Shown: positions 35,331 to 47,800 of the stretch, one piece after another
Position numbering within the stretch: position 1 is the stretch's first letter
How the letters are laid out: each line of letters opens with the position of its first letter
Assembly (NCBI RefSeq): GCF_023343835.1
Contig: NC_064437.1
Location: 56,494,972 to 56,558,971, forward strand
DNA: 64,000 nucleotides
DNA from: Lagopus muta
Lineage: Eukaryota; Chordata; Aves; Galliformes; Phasianidae
Reading direction: 5' to 3'
Position numbers and translations under genes: made by a program
The notes under the pieces: model-generated
Told to the model about the DNA's origin: nothing
Seen by the model: only the letters and a program-made list of their open reading frames with translations
Database searches by the model: none

Positions 35331-35683
35331 TAGAGAGCTTTAACAAGGATTGTGTGGTTTCTTTGCTCCGGGAGGGTTTGCAGTCCGGTTTGAAAGATGA
35401 GCACAAGAGGTTTCCGCAATGCCGTGAACTGAGTAGTGCGATTTGAAGCACGACGGAAGGGACAACAAACGTGGGGAGAACAAAGGAAAGGAGTCACACA
35501 GCCAAGCCAAACAGCCGTGCACAGCAGCTTGGGAATACTCCGATTGCCTCCAGACCATTTAAACAATTTAAATTGTAAACTATTCAGTAGTCATTTCCCG
35601 ATGTATATTTGGCCATTGGAGCAGCTCTGCAGTATGATGCATCCCTTTTTCATTTGCATGTTGCTTAAAAATAGAACTTATAA

Positions 35684-35697
35684 CTCTCTCTCTCTCT
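35684..35697. repeat. (CT)7 microsatellite
   Basis: Seven CT units. A short dinucleotide repeat with no associated element. GA/CT runs can bind GAGA-type or MAZ-like factors, but seven units is little. Confidence 0.85.
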
Positions 35698-38600
35698 GAA
35701 TGAACTGGGGTACTCCCTGAGTGCAGTTTAAAAGATCAGTATTAGAATTTAAACCATAGAAAACACAGGTGCAGAGAACATAAATAAGATTGCACATGCT
35801 TTAGCTCTTCCATATCGTGAGCTGTTTAATTATCCCGCTCTGCCTGTAACTGAATATAGCCACACCAGGCTTGTGCTTATGAACAGCAGTGGCTGATATT
35901 TCTTACGAGATTCCAGGATGAGGTTGCTGTATCATCTGACCATCTTGACCAAAAGTCATTTTCTTACCTCCTAGCCTGTAGAGAACTGTGGACTTTTCTT
36001 GCAGCTTGATGACAGATGAGACTAGTGTGCTGCACGTGGGAATCTCAGCGTGAGATGGGAATGAATGAGCTTTATTGCAGAGGGTTAAGAAGGCTTGCTT
36101 TTTCGTTTATTTTCCTTCTAAATGAGCATGAAGAGAATCGATATGGGTCATTGATGGGAATAGCTCCAAGGCAAAGTCACCTGTCTGGATGTCTCGTGGT
36201 GCTGGGGGTAGGGGAGGACTTATGTTCAAGCCGCAGCTTTGAGTGCAAAGCCTTGTTGATGGTATCTGGGGTTGCGTGCTTTTGGTGGTTCCTGCACTGC
36301 AAACTGATAGGTTTAGTTGAGTTTCCTAGTGAATAAGCATCTGCCTCACAGAGCTTGGCTGTCGGCCTTAGAAGCAGGTGACCAAGTCACCCGAACCTCT
36401 AGAAGTCAACATTCCACTTCACGTGGATTTCGCTGGGATTTCTCTTATCCCTTCCTGGCTGTATTGCTGCTGTTTGATGTGGCAGCAACCCTATTTCCCA
36501 GTAGACTGAAGACCTGTTTCAGCCTTTCAGGGCCATCAGGATGTCAGTGGCCTCCTTGAGATGTTCAGACAGCTGTGTTTTGTTTTGATGCTGCATATCT
36601 CAGCCTGTTGCATGCTCATTTGGGGGCTCTTCCTAATTCTGCAGAAAGCGGTAGAAAGGAAATGAGCAAGAGCTACCAAGAGTGAAACTCTATTGAAACC
36701 AGTGAACTTCTGGAGTCGGTGTCAAAATTGCAGTCACCTTGGCTTGCTAGTGGTAGAGTGATATTTAAGAAAAAAAAAAAGTGGACCCAAAAAAGGAGAG
36801 AAGCATCTCCTTTTCTGCAAATTAACTATGTGGAAGCAACTTACAGGCTTTTACGTCCTTTCTTTAATTTGGGCAGAAGCTTTCTTCAGTTTGGACAGGT
36901 TTGCTCAGGCTGGAGATAAGGTTACAAAGAAGTCATTGAGCTATTGGGAGAACTGATACGGCTGCAGTGGATGAGTTTGTCACTTTGGGGTGACAGTGTG
37001 GCAAGCTGATTCCTTCCAGGAATCTCTGGACTCCAAGTTTAACTTAAAGGTGAATACAGTGTCATTTACTCAACTTACCTATCAGTAACACTTCCCGTCT
37101 TGTCAAATGTGCATGTTTATATATACTTCTGCTGAAAGGACTGGATTCAAAAGATAAACTCTAACAGCTATGTGGGCTCAGTTTGACCTTGCCAAAAGTG
37201 GGTCCCTCCATCTTGGTTGCACAGCTTTACATACAAGGGAACGCAATTGCCTACATAGGCCATTTCTTTTCCCACTGTACCGGCTATGAAGAGCTGCTAA
37301 GAGGAGAGCAAATCTACCCATGGTGCTTGACTAAAGCTTTTGACAATGAGCCACCAGGGTTTTTATTCCTAAGCATTTTCTGTTTAAAAATGTGACTGTT
37401 GATTGGGATAAGTGGCTGGGATAACCAAGACTTGAGTTCCTCTGCTGGTCAGCAGTGCCTTTTCACCATGCTGAGGAGGATGGGTGTCCTGCCTGGCTGC
37501 TGTCCCTGTGCAGGATGCGTCAGCTCAATGCCAATGGCAGATGGCAACGCTGCGGTAAATATGCACAGTTATGGTTTAAATGGAAAAGCTGTGGGAAAGG
37601 AAATACATTAATCCATTGAGGCTGTTTTTTCTTTTAAGTAAGCCTCTGTAATAAATTGTGAGTTTTTGCTGGACTTACCCTTAATATTTCTAGATTCCTT
37701 TCTTGAGTGGGGAATAAAAACAGAACAAAAATTGAACTGAAGCATAAAAATTATTAAAATACAGAAGCAACTGAAAATTAAATTAGGTCATGCGTGTGGA
37801 AAGAAATCCTCTCCCATATGGTTTCTTTTCTGAGCACACTTCAGGAAATCCTGGTCTTGCAGATCAGAAAACATGCACAGAGCACATGAGTGTATGATTT
37901 GTTTAAGTGGTAGTGTGAAGGCAGTGCTTAGGAAGTGCTTTACTACCAGAAAGAACAGAGCCCTGCATCTGGGGAGAGCTTGGCTTTTGGTGAGGAATCG
38001 AGTGTGGGCTTCTTTGGAACTAAACTCTACATGCAGGCTTTTAATTCTTTCGAGCTCAGATATTGCCTGCATTGTCTGCAGTTTCATGCCCAACCCTCTC
38101 TAATTTTTGCAGTTTAAGGATGCTTTGCATATATTCACTCTGGCTAAAGAGCTGAGGATGTAGAATGTTTTGCAAAACAGTTGCTAAAACTCAAAGCTGT
38201 TGCCACAACTCTAAAGCCCTTTTCTCTCTCAGATGCCTAATTTGATTCTCATCTTCCTGTTTTCCCAGTTGTTGCAATTTTTGTATCCTGGATGGACTGT
38301 CCTGAGAGTGAAATTTCCTGAGCTGGAACGATGTGGAGAAATGCACATTTTTCTTCTTCCCCCCCAGCAGCAGTAAATCACCCTTTAGGTACATTAAGGC
38401 CTTATTCTGCTGCACTCACACCCGGTGCAGCAGCGATGCAGGATTCAGAGGAGGGCATGGGTCCAACCTGCCGGTCCTGTGGGCTGTGCCAGGTGCTGCT
38501 GGTCTCTGCTGGGGTGATGGAGCTGTGGCAGAGCTCTGCGTTGCTCCATCCAGCCCCATTGCTTGTGTTCCAGCCAGTTTATTTTAAGCTGGCCTGAAAT

Positions 38601-39172
38601 ATCTCTGTGCTGTACCATAGCGGGTAATGTATGCAAAGTTGTGTATTTCAGTGGTGTCAGTTGCAGAATAACTATTCTGTCACATGGAAACCTTATGGGG
38701 GGGAAAAAATGAATAAATAGAAGAAAATAGTGTGATGCCAAGTGAGCTGTTGCAGACTCTTACATGTTGGTCTCCTGCTTTTCCGAAGGCTTGCGAGAGC
38801 TGGAATTCCTCTAGAAAAATGTGGCCAGCTGAGGACACTGAGTTAAATTGTGGCTTGTGTGGGCTCTGTTGTGTCAGCAAGTTAGTATCCTCCTAAGAAC
38901 TTGTTGATCTTCTTACAAGGGCTCAGTATGAACAAAGTCAGGGCAGAGCCGATGCGAAATATGCGTTGTGGGGCCAAGTCATGCACAGCAGAAGGGATGA
39001 ACCCACGTGTAACACGTGTTGGTGCTGTGGGTGCTTAAATGTTGGCTTACCATTATTTTTGTGGTGTTGAGCTGTACTTAGAGCTGGGCACTCATCTTCT
39101 CACCCTCTGGTGTGTGTTCACCAATCTGTAAATATTGCTTTAATAAGAAAATGAAGCTGTAGCAGAGCTGAC

Positions 39173-39199
39173 TTTTTTTTTCTTTTTTTTTTTTTTTTT
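39173..39199. repeat. poly-T tract with one C
   Basis: Nine T, one C, then seventeen T, followed by GTAAACC. There is no AG after it, so it is not an acceptor on the plus strand. On the minus strand it is a poly-A tract with no visible retroposon body. Confidence 0.9.
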
Positions 39200-42100
39200 G
39201 TAAACCTCATTGAAGTACACTGTGGGCAGAATGGCTTCAAGTTCAGCTCTCAAAGCAGCTTTTGTTCTTAGAGAAAAATGCCTTCCTGAGGAGAGCTGCG
39301 CACAGGCCAGCGCTGATGCAGATGGGGCACCTAATTCCCTCACGGAGGAGAAATTGTAGCTATGTAAACAGGAGGAAATGCAGATGTTTTCCCTGTTCAG
39401 ATGGCTGCTGGGATAATGCTGCACTGTGCACCGTGCGTGCGCTGTGCCATGTGGATCTTGCAGGTCCCACTGGGGTTTTCTTTATGTGTTCAGTGCAGCA
39501 TTCATTCTGGAGCTGTGCTGATGTGGATGTCCCTCACAGCCATCCTCCTTCATGTGTCTTTTCTGGTGCTTACCTGTGTTCAGGTGCATAAGTATCTTTG
39601 GAGTGAAACCCTTAATAAACTAATCTTCCTCACTGCTTGTTTTCTAATGTAGACTTTTTTCTTTCTTGTAAGAGTTGTATTTGTTCACCTTTGGGTAAGA
39701 GCTAATAGTTCTTGTTAATGACAGAGGGCTGCAGTCTGAAGTTCCATTCCTGTTTATGCAGCTGTCTGCCCCTTGTATTTTTGAGATACAGAGCAGGGAA
39801 CTCCTCTGCTCCTCAAGTCAGTGGCTCACTTTTCTTCTTCAGCGTTTATCTGTTGTGTTGCTCACAAGATTGCCCAGATGTCTCCCTGAAACTGGAGTCT
39901 CCTTCATTCCAAGAGAACGGACTCTAGTTTCTCCTAAGGATCAACCCAGGGTTGTAGTGGGGCAATAATCCTTGATTCTGGCTTTTGTCAGAGCACTCCA
40001 TGAACAGCACACCTCGTTGTACATCCTGCAAACATCTGGTGTGTGTGGGGATAGCAATGTGCTTCTGAGGCTATTTCAGCCTGAACAGCTTCATCAGTGG
40101 GGGCAATGGCATGCTCAAACTGGGTTGAATTTTGAAAAATAAACACAACTTCTTAAAAATATTTTTCAAGTACCTTTTGTTATTTTAGAAGAAGGCAGCA
40201 TAGCAATGTAATCCCAGCTGTCTTTTTGATAAATGACCCTACATAGACTAGCAGAGGCTGTGACATTCCTCTTATCCTCTGTTGATAATCTGAAAATCTT
40301 CTGTGCTGGAGTGTCTGCCCCAGGGCAGTAATGCAGGAACGCTGGATAAATTATGCCTTTCATTCCCTGTTGGATAAATTAGTCAGCAAGTTACACAATG
40401 AGCCTGTTTGGGCTACCAAGGGTACACCAAAACTGAATGGGATGCTTTCCCCAGGACTTGGAGGATTAGGGATTTATTAACGATGGCACAAAAAGATACT
40501 GATGACTGGAAGAGATGGGCCTGACTTATGATGTGGTTACCTTAGGTAAGATGGAAATTTTGTACTGATCTTCAAAAAGAGGGTTGTAAGTTGTCTGCTT
40601 ACTCCCTGCACGTTTCCATTGGGGCACCATCTGCTGCACTTGGGCTGGAGATCTCCATTCTGTTCATCAGAAAGTGAACTGTTATTGCAGTAAATGGAAG
40701 TAATTACATTCATTAAGTGAAAGTTACATTAACCAGCAAATTCTAACAAAGTTAACACATAATGTAATATTTCATCTCTTAATAGATCTGAGCTTTGAAA
40801 GCATTTTAGCTTTTGTGAGTTACCTCTTCTCTTTTTGCAAAGGCATCCCTCAGGGCAATGCTACACCTCATTGTTGTTCACCTTCCATGTGCTCTGCTCA
40901 GTGTTTGGAAGATTTCTGGAGACCATGGCACTTCTTTGGGTGTTTTGGAATGCAAAGTGATCTTGATCTTCCCTTTGAAGTAATTCAGGTGAAGTGCAGC
41001 AGTGCATTCCAGCAGTAAATCTGACATCCTCATTTCAGTGCCACGTATTTTTCTCAATCATGTTTATGAGCATGCTGAACTCATGTTCCAATAGCACAAG
41101 TTAACTCCAGAATTATTAACAAAGTCTTGCTTTTTCCAAGTCCTCTTCGAGCCAAGTTGACTGGAACATGGATTTTGAAGGTATTTAACTCTGTCAATAA
41201 ACAGTAGAATGTGACACCCTGAAACTTCACTCACTTCAAGGATTTTTAAGAAATGCAAGAAGTGGCACAAGACCTCCATAGGACAAACTTATGTGAGAAT
41301 GATGCATAGTTGTTGTTGTGCTATCCAAAGTGCTTTCCAAAGAGTAGAGTACAATAATCTTCATAGAAATTGGAGATAGCAGGCTGTTAAGGTATTTATT
41401 GCCCCAGCTACTAATATCCACAAACAGCAGGTCATTGTGAGTGGTGTGTGCATATGTGAATATATTCAATGTATAATTTCTCCCATGTTGTGTTCCAGGG
41501 CAAGATTAATGTAATGTGCTGGATTTGGCGCAGAACCTGAATTCATTTGGAAGGTAGAGCCAGCGCAGAATGTGTCAGCTTGCTTTTTTAAGCAGTGCCC
41601 ATCTATGAAAAACTGCAGCCTGTATTATGTGATCTGAACTAACTGGAATTTTGCTTGCAAGCATTTCAGATATAAAATTTCTGGCTGGTCATTTTTTCCT
41701 TGCAAAAGATCCATAGTGGGAGCCTTCTGCTTGGAAGTGTGCATCCATCTCTGCAGTGGTGCAGGGACTCTTGAGTTGTTTGTCCCTGAGCTCAGGGCTG
41801 AGCAGCTCGTGCATTAAGCTCCTGGGGACCGTGCTGGCATTGTTGTGCTTGGTAATTCTGCACACAATATTCTGATTGAAAAGGAAGACTGAGAGGTAGC
41901 AGGCAGCACTTTGAAGACATAAATATGTGATTAAAGTACATGATTATTTTTCACAGAAATAAACAGAAATTTTCCTCTTGACTTCCACAGGTCTTGGAAT
42001 GATGTGGAGATAACTGTTTTTAATTGAGTATTATAAGGAGTTGAAGCAATCATGATATTTACTTCCATAGCAGAAATCAATTTAGCATATAAAACTATTT

Positions 42101-42596
42101 AGGGTAGTGTTCATTTAAGGATAACAAGTGGTACATATACTAAACTGGGGTTTTCTAGACACTAATTGCTGAACAATTAAGTTCACTAAAATAAAAAAAA
42201 CCACAAGGTCATCAAGAATGACTTGTATGCTGAATTGGTTGAATTGTTGAGAAAAGAGGTGATTGTTTTGCTTTGGAAGTCAGATTTGTCTTCTGTGCTT
42301 AGATTCCAGGTAAGGCTGTTTGCCTGATTTAGAGACAAGGTGACTTGTGTTTTAATTTGTGTTTTATTTAGTATGAATTCTTTATGATGAGTAGAGAAAA
42401 GGAATTTGTTCTGCTTTTCTTTAGGCTTACAAAGAAGGCGCCAAACTTTGTTTTTATTTCTGGCAGTAACTGGTCATGGAGAAAATGCTTCTCTCACTCC
42501 AGGCAATCCAAAATCCAAATTGTACCCTTCACGTGTCTTTATTTGTTGATGCCCAGTTTACGAATGGATTACGAAGGAAAACAAGGGTGACTTTAT

Positions 42597-42700
42597 AGAA
42601 TCATAGATCACTTGAGTTAGAAGGGACCCTTAGAGGTCATTTGTTCCAACTCCTCAGCAATGAACTGGAACATGTACAGGTGGACCAGGTTTGTGCTTTG
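42597..42700 (-). mobile_element. CR1 LINE 3'-end fragment (antisense)
   Basis: TATAGAATCATAGATCACTTGAGTT, then AGAAGGGACCCTTAGAGGTCA and TTCCAACTCCTCAGCAATG is the reverse complement of the CR1 3' terminus, including one and a half terminal octamers (AGAATCATAGA). The element is on the minus strand with its 3' end at about 42597. It is very short: similarity is lost by about 42700. It is non-coding and inactive. Confidence 0.85.
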
Positions 42701-45700
42701 AATATGTCCTCCTTATATTTGTAGCATGGTGGGCAATAAAGCATTATTCCTAAGGAGAATTATCTTGGTTTGACAAAACGCACAATTTCTCTGTCCTTTG
42801 TGTTATTACTGGCTGAACCTTGCTGGGCTGACATGCAGTCACCAGCTGACAGAACAGAGAAGACCCACCATCATGCAGGTGTGCCCTGACCATGTATAAA
42901 TCTTTCACGTTTGCCCAACCTCTTGAGCTCAGGGCTGGTTGCTTCTGCTGCCCTCAGTCTGCTGCTCAAAGTGTGAGCAGTGGGCTGGAGAAGACTTTCT
43001 TTTGGAAATTTAGGGGTTTACAGCAGTGACACAGGGAGACAGTGGTGGGCAATGAGAAACTAATACAGACATGAAGGGTAACAAAGGTGATGGAAAGTAA
43101 CATTTGAAAATGGCGTGCAAAATAAATGGCTTTGTGTTTAATATTTGGACGTTTCACCGGAATTTGAAATTATCTGTGGGGTTAGTTTAAGAAGCAACAA
43201 TATTGAAAGTGGCAAGGATGTGAAATGTGGATATTCATCAACACGTTCTGTCCTCAGGTCTGCCTTCTTTTCTTCCTTTCATCTTCTGCTGATGGGACAA
43301 CTTAGAGAGCATCTCTGGGAGGTTCCCTGGGGCTCTGTGTGTAATCCTGCTTGGAGGAGCCTGGGGAGATTGTAAATGCAGGGCCAGCATTGCTGCTGTA
43401 TGTTTCTGTAGGGGTAAGCACTGGATGCAAGGGCTGGGAGGCACCGCGAGGGTCAGAGCTGTGCAGTGTGCTCAGAACTCTGTGTCGGATAGGAAAGGGT
43501 TAAGTTTATTTGTCTGCTGAACAGTGATAAGCAGTTGTCACTGATGATAATTTATCTGAACTGCAGGTGGTCTCTGGTAATGACAAATGCAGGCTTTATG
43601 ACCTATGTCCAAGCTAGTAAACACTGCAGTGCATCTCTGGGCTAGTGCAGCTAAAAATAGTCACTAACACCAGAGAAATCTACTTTAAGGATTTCTGTAC
43701 TTAAATAGCGTTTGTGGTTCTCTGTCTGCACTGCGAGCGGAGAATGGGTAAGAGAGGAAGATCAAAGTAAGCAAAATGATTGTGGAAAATAGGGAAAGCC
43801 TGGCACAGTGATTGCGGCAGCCGTGTGCTAAGGCTGATGGGTAACACTGTAAACATTTGTTTATATCTGTATCTTAAAATGATGGCAGTGCTGGGAACAA
43901 GGAAGCAATTCACTTCCCCTCAGTCAGTGAGGCTGTCATCTGGTTTAAATTGTTCCTCAGTAAATTATTTCTATACTTCAGGATGATTATTTGTATGTGA
44001 TTGCGATTTCAGTTAACTACTCGAAGTCTTAGAGCTTCTGCATATGGTTATCCTTTGTAGATGAGAGACAAAGAAACACAGCCATGGAATAAACAAGCAG
44101 GGATGTTTCTAGAAGCTGCAGTTTTCTGCTGTGTGCACTTATTCCAGTTAATACCTAAAGAAGCCTCTGTCTGTAGCGGAACACTTCTGCACAGCACTAT
44201 GGTTTTATGTTAAAAAAGCTTTTCAGAAACTTGTCTTGCTGGCTTAATGAGTCTGCTTACCTAACATAGCAGTGTTGTGGTTCTGCTCGTGGTGGATCCC
44301 TCCATTTCGCTATCGTCCCTTTCTTTGCTCACCTGTTAGAAGTGCCTTACACCAATATTGCACAGTCCCAAACTAGAAAATGGAATTAAGCAAAATTAAT
44401 AAGGCACTACGAAGTTATCAAATAAAAGTCTTTGCAGATATCTTTAGGAGTCATCTTGGGGCTAGCAATGCTGATCTTTAATTGTGGGAGCTGCAGACTG
44501 AAGTGACTGCTCAATTTCTAATGATACAGCAAGGCAGACAGGGACAGTACAGCAAGAAGTTTGTTGTGCATTAAAGATTGCCCGAGTGTCTGGTCCAAAG
44601 GCAGATTTGTTTACAAGCAGTGCCTTATTCTGGAGATTCTGTAGCTGCGAGGTTTGCGCCGCTGTCATTCCGGAGCCCAGGAAAAATGTATCCATGCTGT
44701 CCCATTTAATGAACGAAATCGGATGCCAGTCACTCTTGACAAGTGTGTGGTCCAATGCCCTGTGGATTTCAGTAATCCTTGCTTGCCTGTGTCCACAGAG
44801 CTATGTCATTATGTCATAAAAACAAACGACACAATAAATGTTAGTTTGTGCAGAGTTAATTTAATGTGGGTTATATATGCTCTACCATGTGCTGTTCTGA
44901 TACCATATATGCACATCTGCTCCAGCCAAGGACCTTAAATAAGACAAGCGGCATGAATAAAATGATTCTCGTGCTTTTACTTCTGCAGGATCAGGCTGTA
45001 GATGTTGTCTGTAGAAGTTGTTTGCAAATTGGTGTAAAATAATCTAAATGCATATACTGTGTATTTTTATACTGTTTCTATTGTCAAGTTGGCTATAGAG
45101 AATTTTATTGTTATTGTACTCTGTTGCAGTGCTCGGATAATTAATGTTCCCGTAACTACTGTGAGCAGGGGAAAGAAGAGAAAGAAATAGGTTCCTTACA
45201 TTCCTGCTTGGATTTATGCTTTTGGAGCATTACAAATTATGTCCTTTGCTATGCCCTGCAGCGTGTAACAATCACCTGCTGCCCTTCTTGTGGGAACGCG
45301 TAGTCCAGTTCTGCTAGTTTTTTACTCCTGGGTAGCTAAAAACAGCTTGCCCATCCATGTGTAAATGTTACACACTGCGAATTGCCCAGAGGCAAGCAAA
45401 TCCCTTTTTGCATCTGTTTCTGTGAAAGGTTTGATGTTTCAGGTTATTTATATCCTGCAGTTATTGCCAAATATATGATGTAATTTCCTAACTTGTGGCC
45501 TCATGACTACTTGCTGATGTTATTCCATTTCACAAATAGCATGAATGAAATACAAACTTCATACACCTAAAAGAAAACTCGTCTCGTCTGCTTCTCCCAC
45601 CTGTTGTCTCCCCGCACGCAGACGATGCTGCTGCCATTGCTGGCTCCACAGACCCTTCTGCAAACTGCTCCTCCAAGGACAGTTGCTGTGTGTCTCAGGC

Positions 45701-47800
45701 TGCAAGAAATACAGAATGCCCTTTTCCTGCTCTTGTAATTGTCGTAGGTTTAGGGGTTGGATTCCTCCCAAGGCACTGGCGCACGTCATTTCATCCATCT
45801 GCATGTTTATTTTGTTTTGTCCAATGGCCTCACTCTTCCTGAACTGGGGGGAGGGCAGTTTTAAATCCTCTGCCCTTGTAAAAACAATAATTTTATGGTT
45901 TATAGCTGCGTGGCGTGTGCACAGTAGGCTAAGCTGATTGGTAACACCAGGGTTTCCCGTGAAGCTGTTGGGATTGACAGCCACAGCTTGATGATGAAGA
46001 CAGATGGAAATCTGCTGTGTCTGCAGGCAGTCATGCCCAGCAGGTTTTAAGGCTGCAGCTATGTTAACACAAGGCATGCAGCAGAGGCAAGACCCCAAAC
46101 CCCTGGTCCTGGAACCGGTGGGGCATGAGGGAACAAATCCAGCTTTTCCTGTACGCCTGCTATTGTGAGGTTTCTTGACTTTGTTGCTCAGGCTTTGTTG
46201 CACCTAGCTCACCTCTTGCTGGCTGCATTGTAGAGTACGTGAAATTGTAATCTGTTGTCACATGGTGCTGCTGGTCTGTCACCTCATCCCACGAGGTGGG
46301 CCGGGGCTGCTGGTGGGTCACAGCCCTTTTCTGAGGCTCTGGGAGCTGCATGCTGTCAGTGTCCTGTCATCCCAAGCCAGCACTCCTGCTGATTGCCAGG
46401 GTACTCTCCATTTTGTCCACTGCTGAGCACAAGACTCGCTCCTAGCATTTTTATGCTAAGGTGTTGCAGAACACGTGCTGTGTGACCTACACAAACATGT
46501 TAAGATGGCAGTACTGTGCTCTTCTCCTTGATTTTAATCAATATGGAGAAGCTTTCCCTTATTCCTGTTTCTTTTAATGCAGGTACTTACGAGAGACTCT
46601 TTAGCAGTCAAGAATAGGAAAAGATTTGTTTCATACCCATCACTATCTGCAAGAGCATATTTTAAAAATACATCATTCTTATTCTCATTATACTTCACGT
46701 ATTTTGTTCCTGCTTTTCCACAAATTTTAAATCAAAATATGGGTCTGGTCAGCAGGAAAACATATGATTAACTTCTGTATATTTGCATCCATTTATATGA
46801 TGTACAGGTACAGTCAATAGCCATCCCTTAGTGCTGTCAGCCTATTAAGTCTCTCCACCATTATCATCTAATGTTAGGTTTGCAGGTTCTACTCTTTCTA
46901 CTCCTGTTTGCATGAGTTGTCTGTAGAAGCAGCTAACAGCAAAGTCTGTTTGTTGTTCTTTGTTTCTGTCTATGACCATAAGACAATCCTCAGGAAGAGG
47001 GAAGAACAGTATGAGGCAGTTTATAAGCCGTTTTCTTTCTCTTAAGCTACTAAAACTCATTCTGTGATAAATAGTAAAAGGACAACACAAACCAGTCCCT
47101 GGGTCATTGTTCAGGCTTTGCAGATGCATGAAGAAAGCTGTGGACAGGCATTTAGAGGAAAGATCACTGAGATGCAGAGCTCTCTGCACGTACCTCGGGA
47201 ACTGGGATGCGCTTCCTGTTTGGGTGCTGCAAGAAGTAAATATGAAGAAGGCATAGAACCAACATTTGATTTATAAGGCTGTGCACCACTGCAAGCTGAG
47301 TCAGTTGTTGTGCTCAAATGGATCCCTTATTACAAAATAATTGAAAGATAAATTCCTTATGTAGCACTGATGTGCATGATGAGCACGAGGGATCTGATAC
47401 TCTCAGGAACTCCAAGAAATGCTGTAGATTGCTGAAACCTTGCAAAAACTGTTTGCATCACTGAGGTCAGAATGCTCATAGGATACTTTAAAAGTTGAAT
47501 TAGTGCTGAGCCCCATTACCTTGGCTGAGCAGTGGATTTGAGCACCAGGTGCAAGTTCTACAAGGAAGCTTACTCAGCCCTGATGGTGGGAAATTGTACA
47601 TCTGCCCTAGTGAGGGCTCTGGTGGTGGCTCCGCCACCATGCTTGCTGTCTTTCAACAGGGGGTCCATTCTCTCCTTGTATATTCAAGCTCAGTTGCTGT
47701 TAGTGTGTGAGGCAATGCGGTTTGCTACAGGGTACCTTCTGTAACTTATATCTCTGCTCACATGGTCTTTCATACTTTTTATAAAAAACAAACATTTAAA
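42701..47800. other. intron-like DNA with unexplained open frames
   Basis: No gene is securely recognised. The plus frame at 44654-44938 and the minus frame at 45559-46203 are discussed as findings. The rest is AT-rich, stop-filled sequence. No named repeat is seen. A pyrimidine tract and AG at about 44794-44799 (TGTGTCCACAG) could act as an acceptor but no good donor pairs with it. Confidence 0.45.

Larger units (their letters stand above)
35331..42596. other. first-intron-like non-coding DNA
   Basis: No gene recognised. A (CT)7 repeat is at 35684-35697, an octamer-type ATTTGCAT at 35652-35659, an A11 tract at 36770-36780 and a T9-C-T17 tract at 39173-39199. Open frames on both strands are short and overlap, with no conserved motif. 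No interspersed repeat is recognisable in this stretch. Confidence 0.5.
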
